A DNA stretch of 64,000 nucleotides from JADJNY01 sp046349615. Lineage in GTDB: Bacteria; Planctomycetota; UBA1135; GCA-002686595. The translations under genes and the position numbers were made by a program. The notes beneath the pieces are model-generated. The model worked only from the letters and a program-made list of their open reading frames with translations. It had not been told where the DNA came from and did not search any database. The stretch spans positions 682,001 through 746,000 of the forward strand of contig JAXMBZ010000001.1 of the NCBI GenBank assembly GCA_046349615.1. The letters are read 5' to 3'. Each line of letters begins with the position of its first letter. Position 1 is the stretch's first letter. This document shows positions 16,355 through 25,949 of this stretch, in pieces.

Positions 16355-18226
16355 ATGGCCGCGAAGCGTCGTCTGCGCATCCTGAACGTCCACGGCATCG
16401 GCCAGCACCCGCCCGGCGGCGAGTGGGAGAAGGAGTGGAGCGACGCCGTGCGCGCGCCGCTCGCGCGCGTCGCGCCCGACACCGAGCCCGTGTTCGAGTT
16501 CGTCCACTACGACGACCTCTTCGAGAAGCACTCGGTCGGCTTCTTCGACACGGTCGAGGCGCTGGCGAAGCTCGGCGCGAGCGCGGTCACGGCGCCGTTC
16601 CGCGCGCGTGGGATGGAGCGCGGGCTCTCGAGCACGCTGCGCTGGACCGCGGGGATGGTCGTGAAGTGGGTCGAATCCGATCGGTTCCGCCGCGAGACGC
16701 GCGCGCGGCTCGCGACGCGGCTCGCGCGCTTCACGGAGGAGGACCCGACGCCGCCCGACCTCGTGCTCGCGCACAGCCTCGGCTCGCTGATCACGTACGA
16801 CACGCTGACGACGCTGAAGGACGCGCCGCTCGCGAAGGCGCGCCTCGTCACGTTCGGATCGCAGATCGCGAACCCGTTCGTGTCGGGGCAGTTCCTCGCG
16901 GGGCGCGTCGAGGTCCCGAAGGGCCTCGCGAGCTGGACGCACCTCTACAACCCCGAGGACGCGGCGTTCGCCGCGCCGATCCGCCTCGCGGATGCGCGCT
17001 TCGAGCAGCTCACGACGTTCTTCGACGAGCCGGGCATGCTCGACCACTCCGCGCCGCGCTACCTCGCGCATCCGGCGGCGGAGGCGGGGCTCTGGGCCGA
17101 CTTCGGCGCGCCCGCGTCCGTGTCGATGCGCGGTCTCGGCGCCGCGCCCGCGAGCCCGCGTCGCGCGCGCCCGAGCGCGACACGCAAGACCTCGCCGAAG
17201 CGGCGCGCGCTCCTCGTCGGCATCAACGAGTACCCGAACGAGGAGGACCGGCTCGAAGGCTGCGTCAACGACGTCTTCTTGATGAGCTCGCTCCTGCAGG
17301 AGTCGGGCTACGCCGCGGAGGACATCCGCGTCGTGCTCGACAAACGCGCGACGACGAAGGGGATCCGCGACCGGCTCGAGTGGCTCCTCGACGGCGTCGA
17401 CGCTTCGGACACCGAGGGCGACGATCCGGCCGAGCGCGTCTTCTACTACAGCGGTCACGGCGCGCAATTGCCGACGTACGGAGCGGGCGACAAGGTCGAT
17501 CGGATGGACGAGACGCTCGTGCCGTGGGACTTCGATTGGTCGCCCGAGCACGCGTTCACCGACGACGCGTTCCACGACCTCTACGCGCAGCTCCCGTACG
17601 GCCTGCGCTTCCTCACGATCTTCGACTGCTGCCACTCGGGCGGCATGACGCGCGACGGCGGTCCGCGCGTGCGCGGGCTCGCGCCGCCCGACGACATCCG
17701 CCATCGCGCGCTGCGGTGGAACGCGGAGGTCGAGATGTGGGAGGAGCGCGACTTCGCGCCGACGAACGAGGCGTTCCTCGACGATCACACCGAGCGCGCG
17801 CGCGAGCACCGCGACGGGCCGAGGAAGGAGCTCGCCGGGCGGATGACGACGCGGCTTGGGTACTCGATGGGCCTGCGCGGGCTCGACGCGCGCGCGTTCG
17901 GTCGCCGGCGCAAGGAACTCGGCCATCGCGGGCCCTACATGCCGCTGCTCGTCTACGCGTGCCGCGAGGACGAGGTCGCGATGGAGTACCGCCACGGCGC
18001 GGTCGCGCATGGCGCGTTCACGTACTCGTTCGTGAAGAACGTCCGCGATCGACGGAAGGGCCCCGCCGCGGGACGGAGGCCGACGTTCGAGGCGCTCGTG
18101 AAGAGCGTGCGCGGCGACCTCGCGAAGCTCGGGTACGACCAGCACCCGGTGCTCGCGGGCCCGACCGTCGCGCGGACGGCGGTCGTGCCGTTCGAGGCGC
18201 GTCGGGGCCGCGCGACGCCGCGCTGA
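16355..18226 (+). CDS. Alpha/beta-hydrolase - metacaspase (peptidase C14) fusion protein
   Basis: 623 residues from the ATG at 16355, preceded by a perfect AGGAGG (16341-16346). Residues 1-250 are an alpha/beta-hydrolase-like domain with an N-terminal NVHGIGQHP loop and a nucleophile elbow AHSLGS (Ser141), resembling lipase or serine-esterase domains. After a linker (RRARPSATRKTSPKRR) a caspase-like peptidase starts at RALLVGINEYP. It has the catalytic His368 in YYSGHGAQ and Cys426 in DCCHSGG, and then a long insert before GPYMPLLVYACREDEVAMEY. No signal peptide, so cytoplasmic. Metacaspases cleave after Arg or Lys and are tied to stress or defence-like death in bacteria. Fusion to a hydrolase suggests one domain controls the other. 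Ends in front of a strong terminator. Confidence 0.87.
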   Translation: MAAKRRLRILNVHGIGQHPPGGEWEKEWSDAVRAPLARVAPDTEPVFEFVHYDDLFEKHSVGFFDTVEALAKLGASAVTAPFRARGMERGLSSTLRWTAGMVVKWVESDRFRRETRARLATRLARFTEEDPTPPDLVLAHSLGSLITYDTLTTLKDAPLAKARLVTFGSQIANPFVSGQFLAGRVEVPKGLASWTHLYNPEDAAFAAPIRLADARFEQLTTFFDEPGMLDHSAPRYLAHPAAEAGLWADFGAPASVSMRGLGAAPASPRRARPSATRKTSPKRRALLVGINEYPNEEDRLEGCVNDVFLMSSLLQESGYAAEDIRVVLDKRATTKGIRDRLEWLLDGVDASDTEGDDPAERVFYYSGHGAQLPTYGAGDKVDRMDETLVPWDFDWSPEHAFTDDAFHDLYAQLPYGLRFLTIFDCCHSGGMTRDGGPRVRGLAPPDDIRHRALRWNAEVEMWEERDFAPTNEAFLDDHTERAREHRDGPRKELAGRMTTRLGYSMGLRGLDARAFGRRRKELGHRGPYMPLLVYACREDEVAMEYRHGAVAHGAFTYSFVKNVRDRRKGPAAGRRPTFEALVKSVRGDLAKLGYDQHPVLAGPTVARTAVVPFEARRGRATPR

Positions 18227-18243
18227 TCGGCGCCGAAACGAAG

Positions 18244-18274
18244 CCGCCCGGCCCTCGTTCGAGAGGCCGGGCGG
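18244..18274. terminator. Intrinsic-terminator-like hairpin between metacaspase and tRNA-Ala
   Basis: A perfect 10-base inverted repeat, CCGCCCGGCC (18244-18253) and GGCCGGGCGG (18265-18274), with an 11-base loop. It lies 18 bases after the metacaspase stop and 8 bases beyond the 3' end of the convergent tRNA, so it could end transcription in both directions. No T-run follows on either strand. Confidence 0.55.
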
Positions 18275-18281
18275 TGTGCGG

Positions 18282-18357
18282 TGGTGGAGACGAAGGGAGT
18301 CGAACCCTCGACCTACGCATTGCGAACGCGTCGCTCTACCAACTGAGCTACGTCCCC
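18282..18357 (-). tRNA. tRNA-Ala (anticodon CGC)
   Basis: A 76-base cloverleaf on the minus strand. The acceptor stem is GGGGACG/CGTCTCC, which contains the G3-U70 pair that marks alanine tRNAs. The anticodon stem ACGCG/TGCGT encloses TTCGCAA, so the anticodon is CGC, reading GCG. The discriminator is A and CCA is encoded. GCG is a heavily used alanine codon in this GC-rich DNA. Confidence 0.95.
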
Positions 18358-18523
18358 ACGCGGGGCGGGAATCCTAGCGGCTCGGCCCGGCCAGGGGAAG
18401 GGGGCGCCAGGGCCTACGCGGCGGCTTTTCGGGCGTCGCGGGGCGGCTCTCGGCGGCCTGGGGCACCGCTCCGTCCGGTTCCGCCGCTCCGCCGGTGCTT
18501 CGGCCGTGCCGGGCGGCGTCGTT

Positions 18524-19939
18524 TCAGCCGACCTTGCGCATCCGACCGCGCTGCTCGAGCACGTCGAGCGCCGCGACGCGGTACGCCTCGGCGAGCGTCG
18601 GGAAGTTGAAGACGTTCTCGACGAAGGTCGTGATGGGCAGGTTGCCGACCATCGCCATCTGCGCGAGGTGGATCAGCTCCGTCGCGCCTTCGCCGAGGAT
18701 CTGCGCGCCGAGCAGGCGCTCGCCCTCGGGGTCGCAGATGAGCTTGACGAGTCCTTCGGTCTCGCCGTTGATCTGGCCGCGCGCGAGTTCGTCGAAGCGT
18801 GCGCGTCCGACGACGGCGGAACCGAAGCGTTTGACGGCCTCGGCCTCGGTGAGCCCGATGCTCGACATCTCGGGGATCGTGTAGATGCCCGCGGGGATCG
18901 TGTCGCCCGTGACGCCGAGGTTCACACCGAGCGCGTGACGCGCGGCGCGGCGGCCCTGCTCCATCGAGCTCGCGGCGAGCGCCGGCGGCCCGATCACGTC
19001 GCCCGCGGCGTAGATGTGCTCGACGCTCGTGCGGCAGTTCGCGTCGACTTGGAGGAAGCCGCGGTCGGTCGTCGCGAGGCCCGCGTTCTTCACGTCGAGG
19101 CCCGCGACGCACGCGGTGCGCCCGAGCGCGACGAGCACCTTCTCCGCGCGCAGGAGCTCGCCGTTCGAGAGTTTCACGTGACAGGAGGAGATCCCGTCGT
19201 GCTCGACGGACTCGTGCTTCTGCCCGGCGACGAAGCGGCCGCCCATGCGCTCGAACTGCTGCACGAAGAGGTCGGTGATCTCCTCGTCGAGGAACGCGAG
19301 CGGCCGCGCGCCGCGGTCGACCATCGTCACCTTCACGCCGAGCGCCTGGAAGATCGTCGCGAACTCGCTCGCGATCACACCGGCGCCGAGCACGATCAAC
19401 GACTCGGGCAGGTAGATCAGCGAGAGCACGGAGTCGCTGTCGAGGATGTGCTCGTGGTCGACGGGGATGTCGGCCGGAGTGCGCGGACGCGAGCCGGTCG
19501 CGATCACGATCACGTCGCTCTGGACGAGCTCCTTCGAGCCGCCGACGCTCGTGAGCTCGACCGTGTGGGGATCGACGAAGCGCGCGCGTCCGCGGCGGCG
19601 CTCGACGCCGGCGCGATCGAGCTGCTTCCCGATGTAGCCCTCGTGCGCGGCGAGCACTTGGTGCAGGCGCTTCATCAAGCTCTCGACCTTCGTCTGCGGA
19701 CCGAGCTCGTGCTCGACGAGGCCGACGGCGCGTTGCTTGAGTCCCGCGAGGTAGAGCGCGCTCTCGCGCAGCGTCTTCGACGGGATCGTGCCGCGGTGCA
19801 CGCACTCACCGCCGGCGCGCGCCTCGCGGTCGACGAGGAGCACCTTGCGGCCGGCGCGCGCGGCTTGGATGGCGGACTTCTGGCCGGCGGGACCGGCGCC
19901 GAGCACGAGGAAGTCGTAGCGGGGCGGGAGCACGTTCAC
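18524..19939 (-). CDS. sthA: Si-specific NAD(P)+ transhydrogenase (soluble)
   Basis: 471 residues, the usual length. The FAD site is LVLGAGPAGQKSA (residues 11-23), followed by GGECVHRGTIPSK. Only one cysteine (Cys46) stands where disulfide reductases have a CxxxxC pair, which separates SthA from lipoamide dehydrogenase. The NAD(P) site is IVLGAGVIASEFA, the second FAD motif is IYAAGDVIGPPALA, and the C-terminal dimerisation domain ends TLAEAYRVAALDVLEQ. SthA exchanges hydride between NADPH and NAD+ in the cytoplasm. Its presence near a complete oxidative pentose phosphate set fits a role in disposing of NADPH. GTG start; 67 bases downstream of the co-oriented HDOD gene. Confidence 0.93.
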   Translation of the reverse strand: MNVLPPRYDFLVLGAGPAGQKSAIQAARAGRKVLLVDREARAGGECVHRGTIPSKTLRESALYLAGLKQRAVGLVEHELGPQTKVESLMKRLHQVLAAHEGYIGKQLDRAGVERRRGRARFVDPHTVELTSVGGSKELVQSDVIVIATGSRPRTPADIPVDHEHILDSDSVLSLIYLPESLIVLGAGVIASEFATIFQALGVKVTMVDRGARPLAFLDEEITDLFVQQFERMGGRFVAGQKHESVEHDGISSCHVKLSNGELLRAEKVLVALGRTACVAGLDVKNAGLATTDRGFLQVDANCRTSVEHIYAAGDVIGPPALAASSMEQGRRAARHALGVNLGVTGDTIPAGIYTIPEMSSIGLTEAEAVKRFGSAVVGRARFDELARGQINGETEGLVKLICDPEGERLLGAQILGEGATELIHLAQMAMVGNLPITTFVENVFNFPTLAEAYRVAALDVLEQRGRMRKVG

Positions 19940-20006
19940 GGGGACTCTTCTCGGGAGGAACGGGAAAGGACGCGCGCCGCGGCGGGGACCGCGGCGCGCG
20001 CGTGCG

Positions 20007-20864
20007 TCACTGGAAGGCCTTCGCGAGCTCGAGCACCTTCTCGCGCCGCTCGAGCAGCGCTTGGAATTCGTCCGTGTAGATGTCGAGGTCGGCGAGGGCG
20101 GGATGCTGCGCGAGCGCGGCGTCCGCCATCGGATCGGGGTGCGTCGACGCGTGCGCGAGCAGGTCGGCCATCTGCGCGGTGAGCGCGTGCTCGACGTGTT
20201 CGCCGGCGGAGTACGGGTCGTGGTGGAAGCGCACGGCGGCGCCCATCCACTGCGGGAAGTTCCAGCGCTCGAGCATCAACGCTCCGACCTGCGCGTGGAA
20301 CTCCTGCGTCCACGCGTCGAGCACTTCCTCGTCGAGCTCGCGGTGGTGCTTCGAGAAGAGCTCGAGGCTCGCCTGCAGCACCGCGGGCTGGCCGACGTCG
20401 TGCAGGAGGCCGCAGAGGAACGCGCCTTCGACGTTCTTGCGCCGCGCGCGCGCGATCTCCTTCGCCCACGCGCCCGCGCACGCCGAGTGCGACCACATCG
20501 TGCGGACGCGCGCTTCGCGGCCCTGCACGCTGAACACCTTGCCCTTGAGCGCGACGGCGAGCGCGATCTCGCAGATCACGCGGAAACCGAGGCGCGAGAT
20601 CGCCTGCGCGAGCGACACGATCGGTTCGCGCGGCGCGTACGCGGCGGAGTTCGCGACCGAAAGCACGTGTCCTGCGAGCGCGGGGTCGCGCTGGATCAGG
20701 TTCGCGAGATGGCGCGAGTCGCACGCGGTCTCGTTGCAGGTCGCGAGGACCTGCGACGCGGTCTGCGGGAGCAGCGGGACTTCGATCCTGCCCGAAGCGA
20801 CGCGCTCGAGCAGCTCGGTGCGCAACGCGTCGAAGGCGGCCAGATCCGAATGGAGGAGGGGCAT
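20007..20864 (-). CDS. HDOD domain signal-transduction protein
   Basis: 285 residues. An HDOD domain covers residues about 20-220: EVPLLPQTASQVLA, LANLIQRDPALAGHVLSVANSAAY, VSLAQAISRLGF, GLLHDVGQPAVLQ. HDOD proteins are HD-GYP relatives that usually lack phosphodiesterase activity and act as non-catalytic signalling scaffolds. Here HD is kept in LLHDVG and later HH in RFHHDPYS, so enzymatic activity cannot be excluded by eye. The start at 20864 fits the domain. The gene probably shares a transcript with sthA and is divergent from the glucosidase. Confidence 0.85.
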   Translation of the reverse strand: MPLLHSDLAAFDALRTELLERVASGRIEVPLLPQTASQVLATCNETACDSRHLANLIQRDPALAGHVLSVANSAAYAPREPIVSLAQAISRLGFRVICEIALAVALKGKVFSVQGREARVRTMWSHSACAGAWAKEIARARRKNVEGAFLCGLLHDVGQPAVLQASLELFSKHHRELDEEVLDAWTQEFHAQVGALMLERWNFPQWMGAAVRFHHDPYSAGEHVEHALTAQMADLLAHASTHPDPMADAALAQHPALADLDIYTDEFQALLERREKVLELAKAFQ

Positions 20865-21045
20865 GGTGGGGTGAGGTGCTCCTGCGGGCACCCGGTTGTC
20901 GGCCGGAGCGCGGCACGGAGTTGATGCGCCAACGGGCACTGGAATGCGGAGCGCGCGCTCCGGTGGTCCCGCGGTCGGCGCGTGGTCGACCTCGCGCTCA
21001 AGCTCGCGTCCGGTCGCGACGACGGAGCGATCCGGACCTCTCCGC

Positions 21046-23817
21046 ATGGCTCGCCGACCGCTCGCCCAAGATCCCGAATCCGAACGTCTCGCCGAGGACG
21101 CGCGTCGCGAGCGCAACTGGAAACGCTGGGGGACGTACCTGCCCGAGCGTCAGTGGGGGACGGTGCGCGAGGACTACTCCGCGCACGGCGACGCGTGGAA
21201 TTCGTTCCCGCACGACCACGCGCGCAGCCGCGCGTACCGCTGGGGCGAGGACGGGCTCCTCGGCTGGACGGATCGACAGTGCCGCGTGTGCTTCGCGCCG
21301 ACGCTCTGGAACGGCCGCGATCCGATCCTCAAGGAGCGCCTGTTCGGGCTCACGGGCCCCGAAGGGAATCACGGGGAGGACGCGAAGGAGGTGTGGCACT
21401 ACCTCGACGCGACGCCGACGCACTCGTACGCGCGCGCTCTCTACAAGTACCCGCAGCGCTCGTTCCCGTACTCCGAGCTCGTCCGCGTGAACCGCGAGCG
21501 CTCGCGCGAGGAGCCCGAGTACGAGCTCGCCGACACGGGCGCGTTCGAGGACGACCGCTACTTCGACGTCTTCGTCGAGTACGCGAAGGCGGGGCCGGAC
21601 GACACGCTCGTGCGGATCACCGTCGTCAACTGCGCGAAGGAGGCCGCGCCCGTGTGGCTCCTCCCGACCGTGTGGTTCCGCAACACGTGGTCGTGGGGGA
21701 AGACGCTCGAGGACACGCGCACGAAGCCGGGCCTGCGGCGCGAGAGCGCGCACGCCGTGCTCCTGCACGAGGAATCGCTCGGCCGGATGCGCTTCGTGCT
21801 CGACCCCGCGAACGGGCCGTGCGAGCTCGCGTTCACGGAGAACGAGACGAACACCGAGCGACTCTTCGGCGCCCCGAACGCGACGCCGTTCACGAAGGAC
21901 GCGTTCCACGCGCTCGTCGTGCGCGGCGAGCGCGACGCCGTGAACGCCGCCGAGGAAGGCACGAAGGCCGCGGCGGTCTACCACGCCGTGCTCGCGCCGC
22001 GGGAGGCACGCACGTTCCGGGCGCGCCTCGCGCCGGCCGACGCGGCGGTCGTCTCCGAAGCGGACGTCGCGCGCGCGTTCGGCGCCGACTTCGACGCGCT
22101 CTTCGCGACGCGGCGCGAGGAGTGCGACCGCTTCCACGCCGCGACGCTCGCGCGCGAGCTCTCCACCACGGAGCGCGACGCCGCGACGCAGGCGCTCGCG
22201 GGGCTCCTCTGGTCGAAGAAGTTCTACCACTACGCCGTCGACGCCTGGCTCGAGGGCGACCCCGCGCAACCCGCGCCGCCCGCCGAGCGCAAGCGCGGAC
22301 GCAACCGCGACTGGCGCCACCTCTACAACCGCGACGTGCTCTCGATGCCCGACGCGTGGGAGTACCCGTGGTACGCGGCGTGGGACCTCGCGTTCCACAT
22401 GCTGCCGATGGCGCGCGTCGATCCGCGCTTCGCGAAGGACCAGCTGCTCCTGCTCCTGCGCGAGTGGTACCAGCACCCCTCCGGTCAGATCCCCGCGTAC
22501 GAGTGGGCGTTCGGCGACGTCAACCCGCCGGTGCACGCGTGGGCGTGTTGGCGCGTCTACAAGACGACGGCGCCGCGCGGCTTCCGCGACGTGCACTTCC
22601 TCGAGCGGTGCTTCCACAAGTTGTTGATCAACTTCACGTGGTGGGTGAACCGCAAGGACCCCGAGGGCAACCACGTGTTCTCGGGCGGCTTCCTCGGCCT
22701 CGACAACATCGGGCTCTTCGATCGCTCGCGCCCGCTGCCCGGCGGACACCACCTGACGCAGGCCGACGGCACCGCGTGGATGGCGTTCTATTGCTCGACG
22801 ATGCTCGCGATGGCGCTCGAGCTCGCGCGCGTGGACCCGGCCTACGAGGACGTCGCGAGCAAGTTCTTCGAGCACTACGTCGCGATCTGCGACGCGATGA
22901 ACCGGCTCGGCGGGAGCGGGCTCTGGGACGAGGACGACGGTTTCTACTACGACCAGCTCTCGATCGACGGCCGGCCCGTGCCGCTGCGCGTGCGCTCGAT
23001 GGTCGGCATCATCCCGCTCTTCGCGGTCGAGATCCTGCACCAGGACCTGATCGACCTGCGCCCGGGCTTCAAGAAGCGCATGGAGTGGTTCCTCGAGCAC
23101 CGCTCCGACCTCGCGCACACCGTCTCGTACATGGAGCGCGGTCGCGCGGGCGAACGACTGCTCGCGATCCCGACGCGCGAGCGCCTCGAGCGCGTCTTGC
23201 GCTACGTCCTCGACGAGCGCGAGTTCCTCTCGCCCTTCGGGGTGCGCTCGCTCTCGCGCTTCCACGCGGAGCACCCGTTCGAGCTCGAGATCGCGGGTGA
23301 ACCGCACCGCGTCGACTACCAGCCCGGTGAGTCGACGACGAGTCTGTTCGGCGGCAACTCGAACTGGCGCGGGCCGGTGTGGTTCCCGGTCAACTACCTC
23401 CTGATCGAGGCGCTCGAGCGCTACCACCACTTCTTCGGCGACGCGTTCCAGGTCGAGTTCCCGACGGGCTCGGGCGTGAAGAAGAACCTCCGCGAGGTCG
23501 CGGAGGAGCTCTCGGCGCGCCTCGCGCGGCTCTTCCTGCCCGACGAGCACGGCTTCCGTCCGTGCCACGGCGACGACCGGCGCTACGCGCGCGAGCCGCG
23601 CTGGCGCGAGCTCGTCTCGTTCCACGAGTACTTCCACGCCGAGACGGGGCGAGGGCTCGGCGCGAGCCATCAGACGGGCTGGACCGCGCTCGCCCTGGAA
23701 TGCCTCGAAGCGCTCGCACGCGCCCGCGCGCGCGGGCAGAATGCGCGCGCCGAACCGAAGCCCGCGCTGCCGAGCGACGCTCCGAAGCAGCCGGATTCCT
23801 CCGCCACGACCGCCTGA
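21046..23817 (+). CDS. GH63-like glucosidase
   Basis: 923 residues, without signal peptide. The N-terminal half is a beta-rich domain (NSFPHDHARSRAYRWGEDGLLG, QCRVCFAPTLWNG), the C-terminal half an (alpha/alpha)6 barrel (WDLAFHMLPMARVDP, LWDEDDGFYYDQLS, GGNSNWRGPVWFPVNYLLIEAL, HQTGWTALALECLEAL). The pattern matches the MGH1/GH63 glucosidases related to mannosyl-oligosaccharide glucosidase. Bacterial members hydrolyse alpha-glucosides or glucosyl/mannosyl glycerates, and the exact substrate cannot be read from sequence. The residues after the barrel (ARAEPKPALPSDAPKQPD) look disordered. Transketolase follows after 41 bases, so the enzyme may feed glucose into the pentose phosphate genes. Confidence 0.82.
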   Translation: MARRPLAQDPESERLAEDARRERNWKRWGTYLPERQWGTVREDYSAHGDAWNSFPHDHARSRAYRWGEDGLLGWTDRQCRVCFAPTLWNGRDPILKERLFGLTGPEGNHGEDAKEVWHYLDATPTHSYARALYKYPQRSFPYSELVRVNRERSREEPEYELADTGAFEDDRYFDVFVEYAKAGPDDTLVRITVVNCAKEAAPVWLLPTVWFRNTWSWGKTLEDTRTKPGLRRESAHAVLLHEESLGRMRFVLDPANGPCELAFTENETNTERLFGAPNATPFTKDAFHALVVRGERDAVNAAEEGTKAAAVYHAVLAPREARTFRARLAPADAAVVSEADVARAFGADFDALFATRREECDRFHAATLARELSTTERDAATQALAGLLWSKKFYHYAVDAWLEGDPAQPAPPAERKRGRNRDWRHLYNRDVLSMPDAWEYPWYAAWDLAFHMLPMARVDPRFAKDQLLLLLREWYQHPSGQIPAYEWAFGDVNPPVHAWACWRVYKTTAPRGFRDVHFLERCFHKLLINFTWWVNRKDPEGNHVFSGGFLGLDNIGLFDRSRPLPGGHHLTQADGTAWMAFYCSTMLAMALELARVDPAYEDVASKFFEHYVAICDAMNRLGGSGLWDEDDGFYYDQLSIDGRPVPLRVRSMVGIIPLFAVEILHQDLIDLRPGFKKRMEWFLEHRSDLAHTVSYMERGRAGERLLAIPTRERLERVLRYVLDEREFLSPFGVRSLSRFHAEHPFELEIAGEPHRVDYQPGESTTSLFGGNSNWRGPVWFPVNYLLIEALERYHHFFGDAFQVEFPTGSGVKKNLREVAEELSARLARLFLPDEHGFRPCHGDDRRYAREPRWRELVSFHEYFHAETGRGLGASHQTGWTALALECLEALARARARGQNARAEPKPALPSDAPKQPDSSATTA

Positions 23818-23858
23818 CGCCGCGCGAGCTCCCCTCGACCGGCGACGAGACGAATGCG

Positions 23859-25940
23859 ATGACGCTCCACGACTCCTATCCCACCGGCATCGAGAAGCTC
23901 TCCATCGACACGATCCGCACGCTCGCCATGGACGGCGTGCAGAAGGCGAACTCCGGTCACCCGGGGACGCCGATGGCGCTCGCGCCGGTCGTGCACACGC
24001 TGTGGCAGGAGTTCCTGCGCTTCGATCCCGCGGAGCCGCACTGGCCCGACCGCGATCGCTTCGTGCTCTCGTGCGGGCACGCGTCGATGCTCCTCTACTC
24101 GACGCTGCACCTCGCGGGCGTGAAGGAGCTCGACCACCACGGACGCAAGACGGGCAAGCTCGCGGTGCCGATGGAGGAGCTCCAACGCTTCCGCCAGCTC
24201 GGCTCGCTCACGCCCGGTCATCCCGAGGCGAAGCACACGACCGGCGTCGAGACGACGACGGGTCCGCTCGGACAGGGCGTCGCGAACTCCGTCGGCATGG
24301 CGATCGCGCAGAAGTGGCTCGCCGCGCGCTACGACAAGCCGGGCTTCGAGCTCTTCCGTCACCGCGTGTGGGTGCTCCACGGCGACGGCGACTTGATGGA
24401 AGGCGTGTCGTACGAAGCCGCGTCGCTCGCGGGCCACCTCGGCCTCGGCAACCTGACGTGGATCTACGACAACAACAAGATCACGATCGAGGGCGAGACG
24501 CACCTCGCGTTCAGCGAGGACGTCGCGACGCGCTTCGTCGCGCAAGGCTGGGACGTCACGCGCGTCGCCGACGCGAACGACACCGCGATGCTGCGCCGCG
24601 CGATGGAGTGGGCGAAGAAGCGCGAGGACAAGCCGACGCTGATCATCGTCGACAGCCACATCGGCTTCGGTTCGCCGAAGAAGCAGGACTCGCACTCCGC
24701 GCACGGCGAACCGCTCGGCGCGGACGAGATCCAGGCGACGAAGAAGGTCTACGGCTGGCCCGAGACGGCGCAGTTCCTCGTGCCCGACGGCGTGCGCGAG
24801 CACTGGGCCGCGAACGTCGGCGCGCGCGGCGCGAAGCTCTCCGCCGAGTGGAACGCGCGCTTCGACGCGTATCGCAAGCAGTATCCCGCGCTCGCGGCCG
24901 AGCTCGACCAACTGCTCGCCGGCGAGCTGCCGAGCGGGTGGGAGAAGGCGCTCCCGACCTTCCCGGCGGACGCGAAGGGCATGGCGACGCGCGACGCGTC
25001 CGGCAAGGCGATCAACGCGGTCGCGCCGGTGATCCCGTGGCTCGTCGGCGGCTCCGCGGACCTCGCGCCCTCGACGAAGACGATGATGACGTTCGCGGAC
25101 GCGGGGCACTTCTCCGCGCACTCGCGCGCCGGGCGCAACCTGCACTTCGGCATCCGCGAGCACGTCATGGGCTCGATCCTGAACGGGATGGCGCTCAGCG
25201 GGCTGCGCGCGTACGGCGCGACGTTCCTCGTGTTCTGCGACTACCTGCGGCCGACGCTGCGGCTCGCGGCGCTGATGCAGCTCCCGATCGTCGAGGTCTT
25301 CACGCACGACTCGATCGGCGTCGGCGAGGACGGCCCGACGCACCAGCCGATCGAGCACCTGGCGTCGATGCGCGCGATCCCGGGCTTGATCACGCTGCGT
25401 CCGTGCGACGCGAACGAGACGGCGGAGGCGTGGAAGGTCGCGCTCCAATCGAAGACGCGCCCCGTCGCGCTCGCGCTGACGCGCCAGGCGCTGCCGACGC
25501 TCGATCGCACGAAGTACGCGAGCGCTTCGGGCCTCGCGAAGGGCGGCTACGTCTTGGTGGACGCGCAGAAGGGCGCGCCGCAGGTCGTGCTCATCGGCAC
25601 GGGCAGCGAGGTGAGCCTCTGCATCACCGCGCGCGAGAAGCTCGAAGCGGAGGGCATCCCGACGCGCGTCGTCAGCCTGCCGTCGTGGGAGCTCTTCGAG
25701 GCGCAGCCGCAGGCGTACCGCGACGCGGTGCTCCCGCCGGATTGCCGCGCGCGCGTCGCCGTCGAGATGGGCTCGACGTTCGGTTGGACGCGCTGGGTCG
25801 GCGACCACGGCGCCGTGATCGGCATGACGGGCTTCGGCGCGAGCGCGCCGCTCCCCGAGCTGCAGAAGCACTTCGGCTTCACGGTCGACAACGTCGTGGC
25901 GACGGCGAAGAAGGAGCTCGCGCTCGTCGGGGCGGGGTGA
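23859..25940 (+). CDS. tkt: Transketolase
   Basis: 693 residues, normal length. The N-terminus (LSIDTIRTLAMDGVQKANSGHPGTPMALAP) has the conserved HPG. The thiamine diphosphate motif is GDGDLMEGVSYEAASLAG...YDNN near residue 175. The second domain has GSADLAPSTKT, HFGIREHVMGSILNGMAL and DSIGVGEDGPTHQPIEHL, and the C-terminal domain has VLIGTGSEVSLC. It moves two-carbon ketol units in the non-oxidative pentose phosphate pathway, with Mg2+ and TPP. It is probably co-transcribed with the glucosidase. Only 9 bases separate its stop from the convergent DUF4143 gene. Confidence 0.96.
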   Translation: MTLHDSYPTGIEKLSIDTIRTLAMDGVQKANSGHPGTPMALAPVVHTLWQEFLRFDPAEPHWPDRDRFVLSCGHASMLLYSTLHLAGVKELDHHGRKTGKLAVPMEELQRFRQLGSLTPGHPEAKHTTGVETTTGPLGQGVANSVGMAIAQKWLAARYDKPGFELFRHRVWVLHGDGDLMEGVSYEAASLAGHLGLGNLTWIYDNNKITIEGETHLAFSEDVATRFVAQGWDVTRVADANDTAMLRRAMEWAKKREDKPTLIIVDSHIGFGSPKKQDSHSAHGEPLGADEIQATKKVYGWPETAQFLVPDGVREHWAANVGARGAKLSAEWNARFDAYRKQYPALAAELDQLLAGELPSGWEKALPTFPADAKGMATRDASGKAINAVAPVIPWLVGGSADLAPSTKTMMTFADAGHFSAHSRAGRNLHFGIREHVMGSILNGMALSGLRAYGATFLVFCDYLRPTLRLAALMQLPIVEVFTHDSIGVGEDGPTHQPIEHLASMRAIPGLITLRPCDANETAEAWKVALQSKTRPVALALTRQALPTLDRTKYASASGLAKGGYVLVDAQKGAPQVVLIGTGSEVSLCITAREKLEAEGIPTRVVSLPSWELFEAQPQAYRDAVLPPDCRARVAVEMGSTFGWTRWVGDHGAVIGMTGFGASAPLPELQKHFGFTVDNVVATAKKELALVGAG

Positions 25941-25949
25941 GCCGCGGAG

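Noticed and set aside
18282..18357. tRNA-Ala 3' half as the second attachment site of the integrase at tRNA-Asp
   Set aside because: It resembles tRNA-Asp only in the general T-arm consensus, lies in opposite orientation and is a complete functional tRNA.
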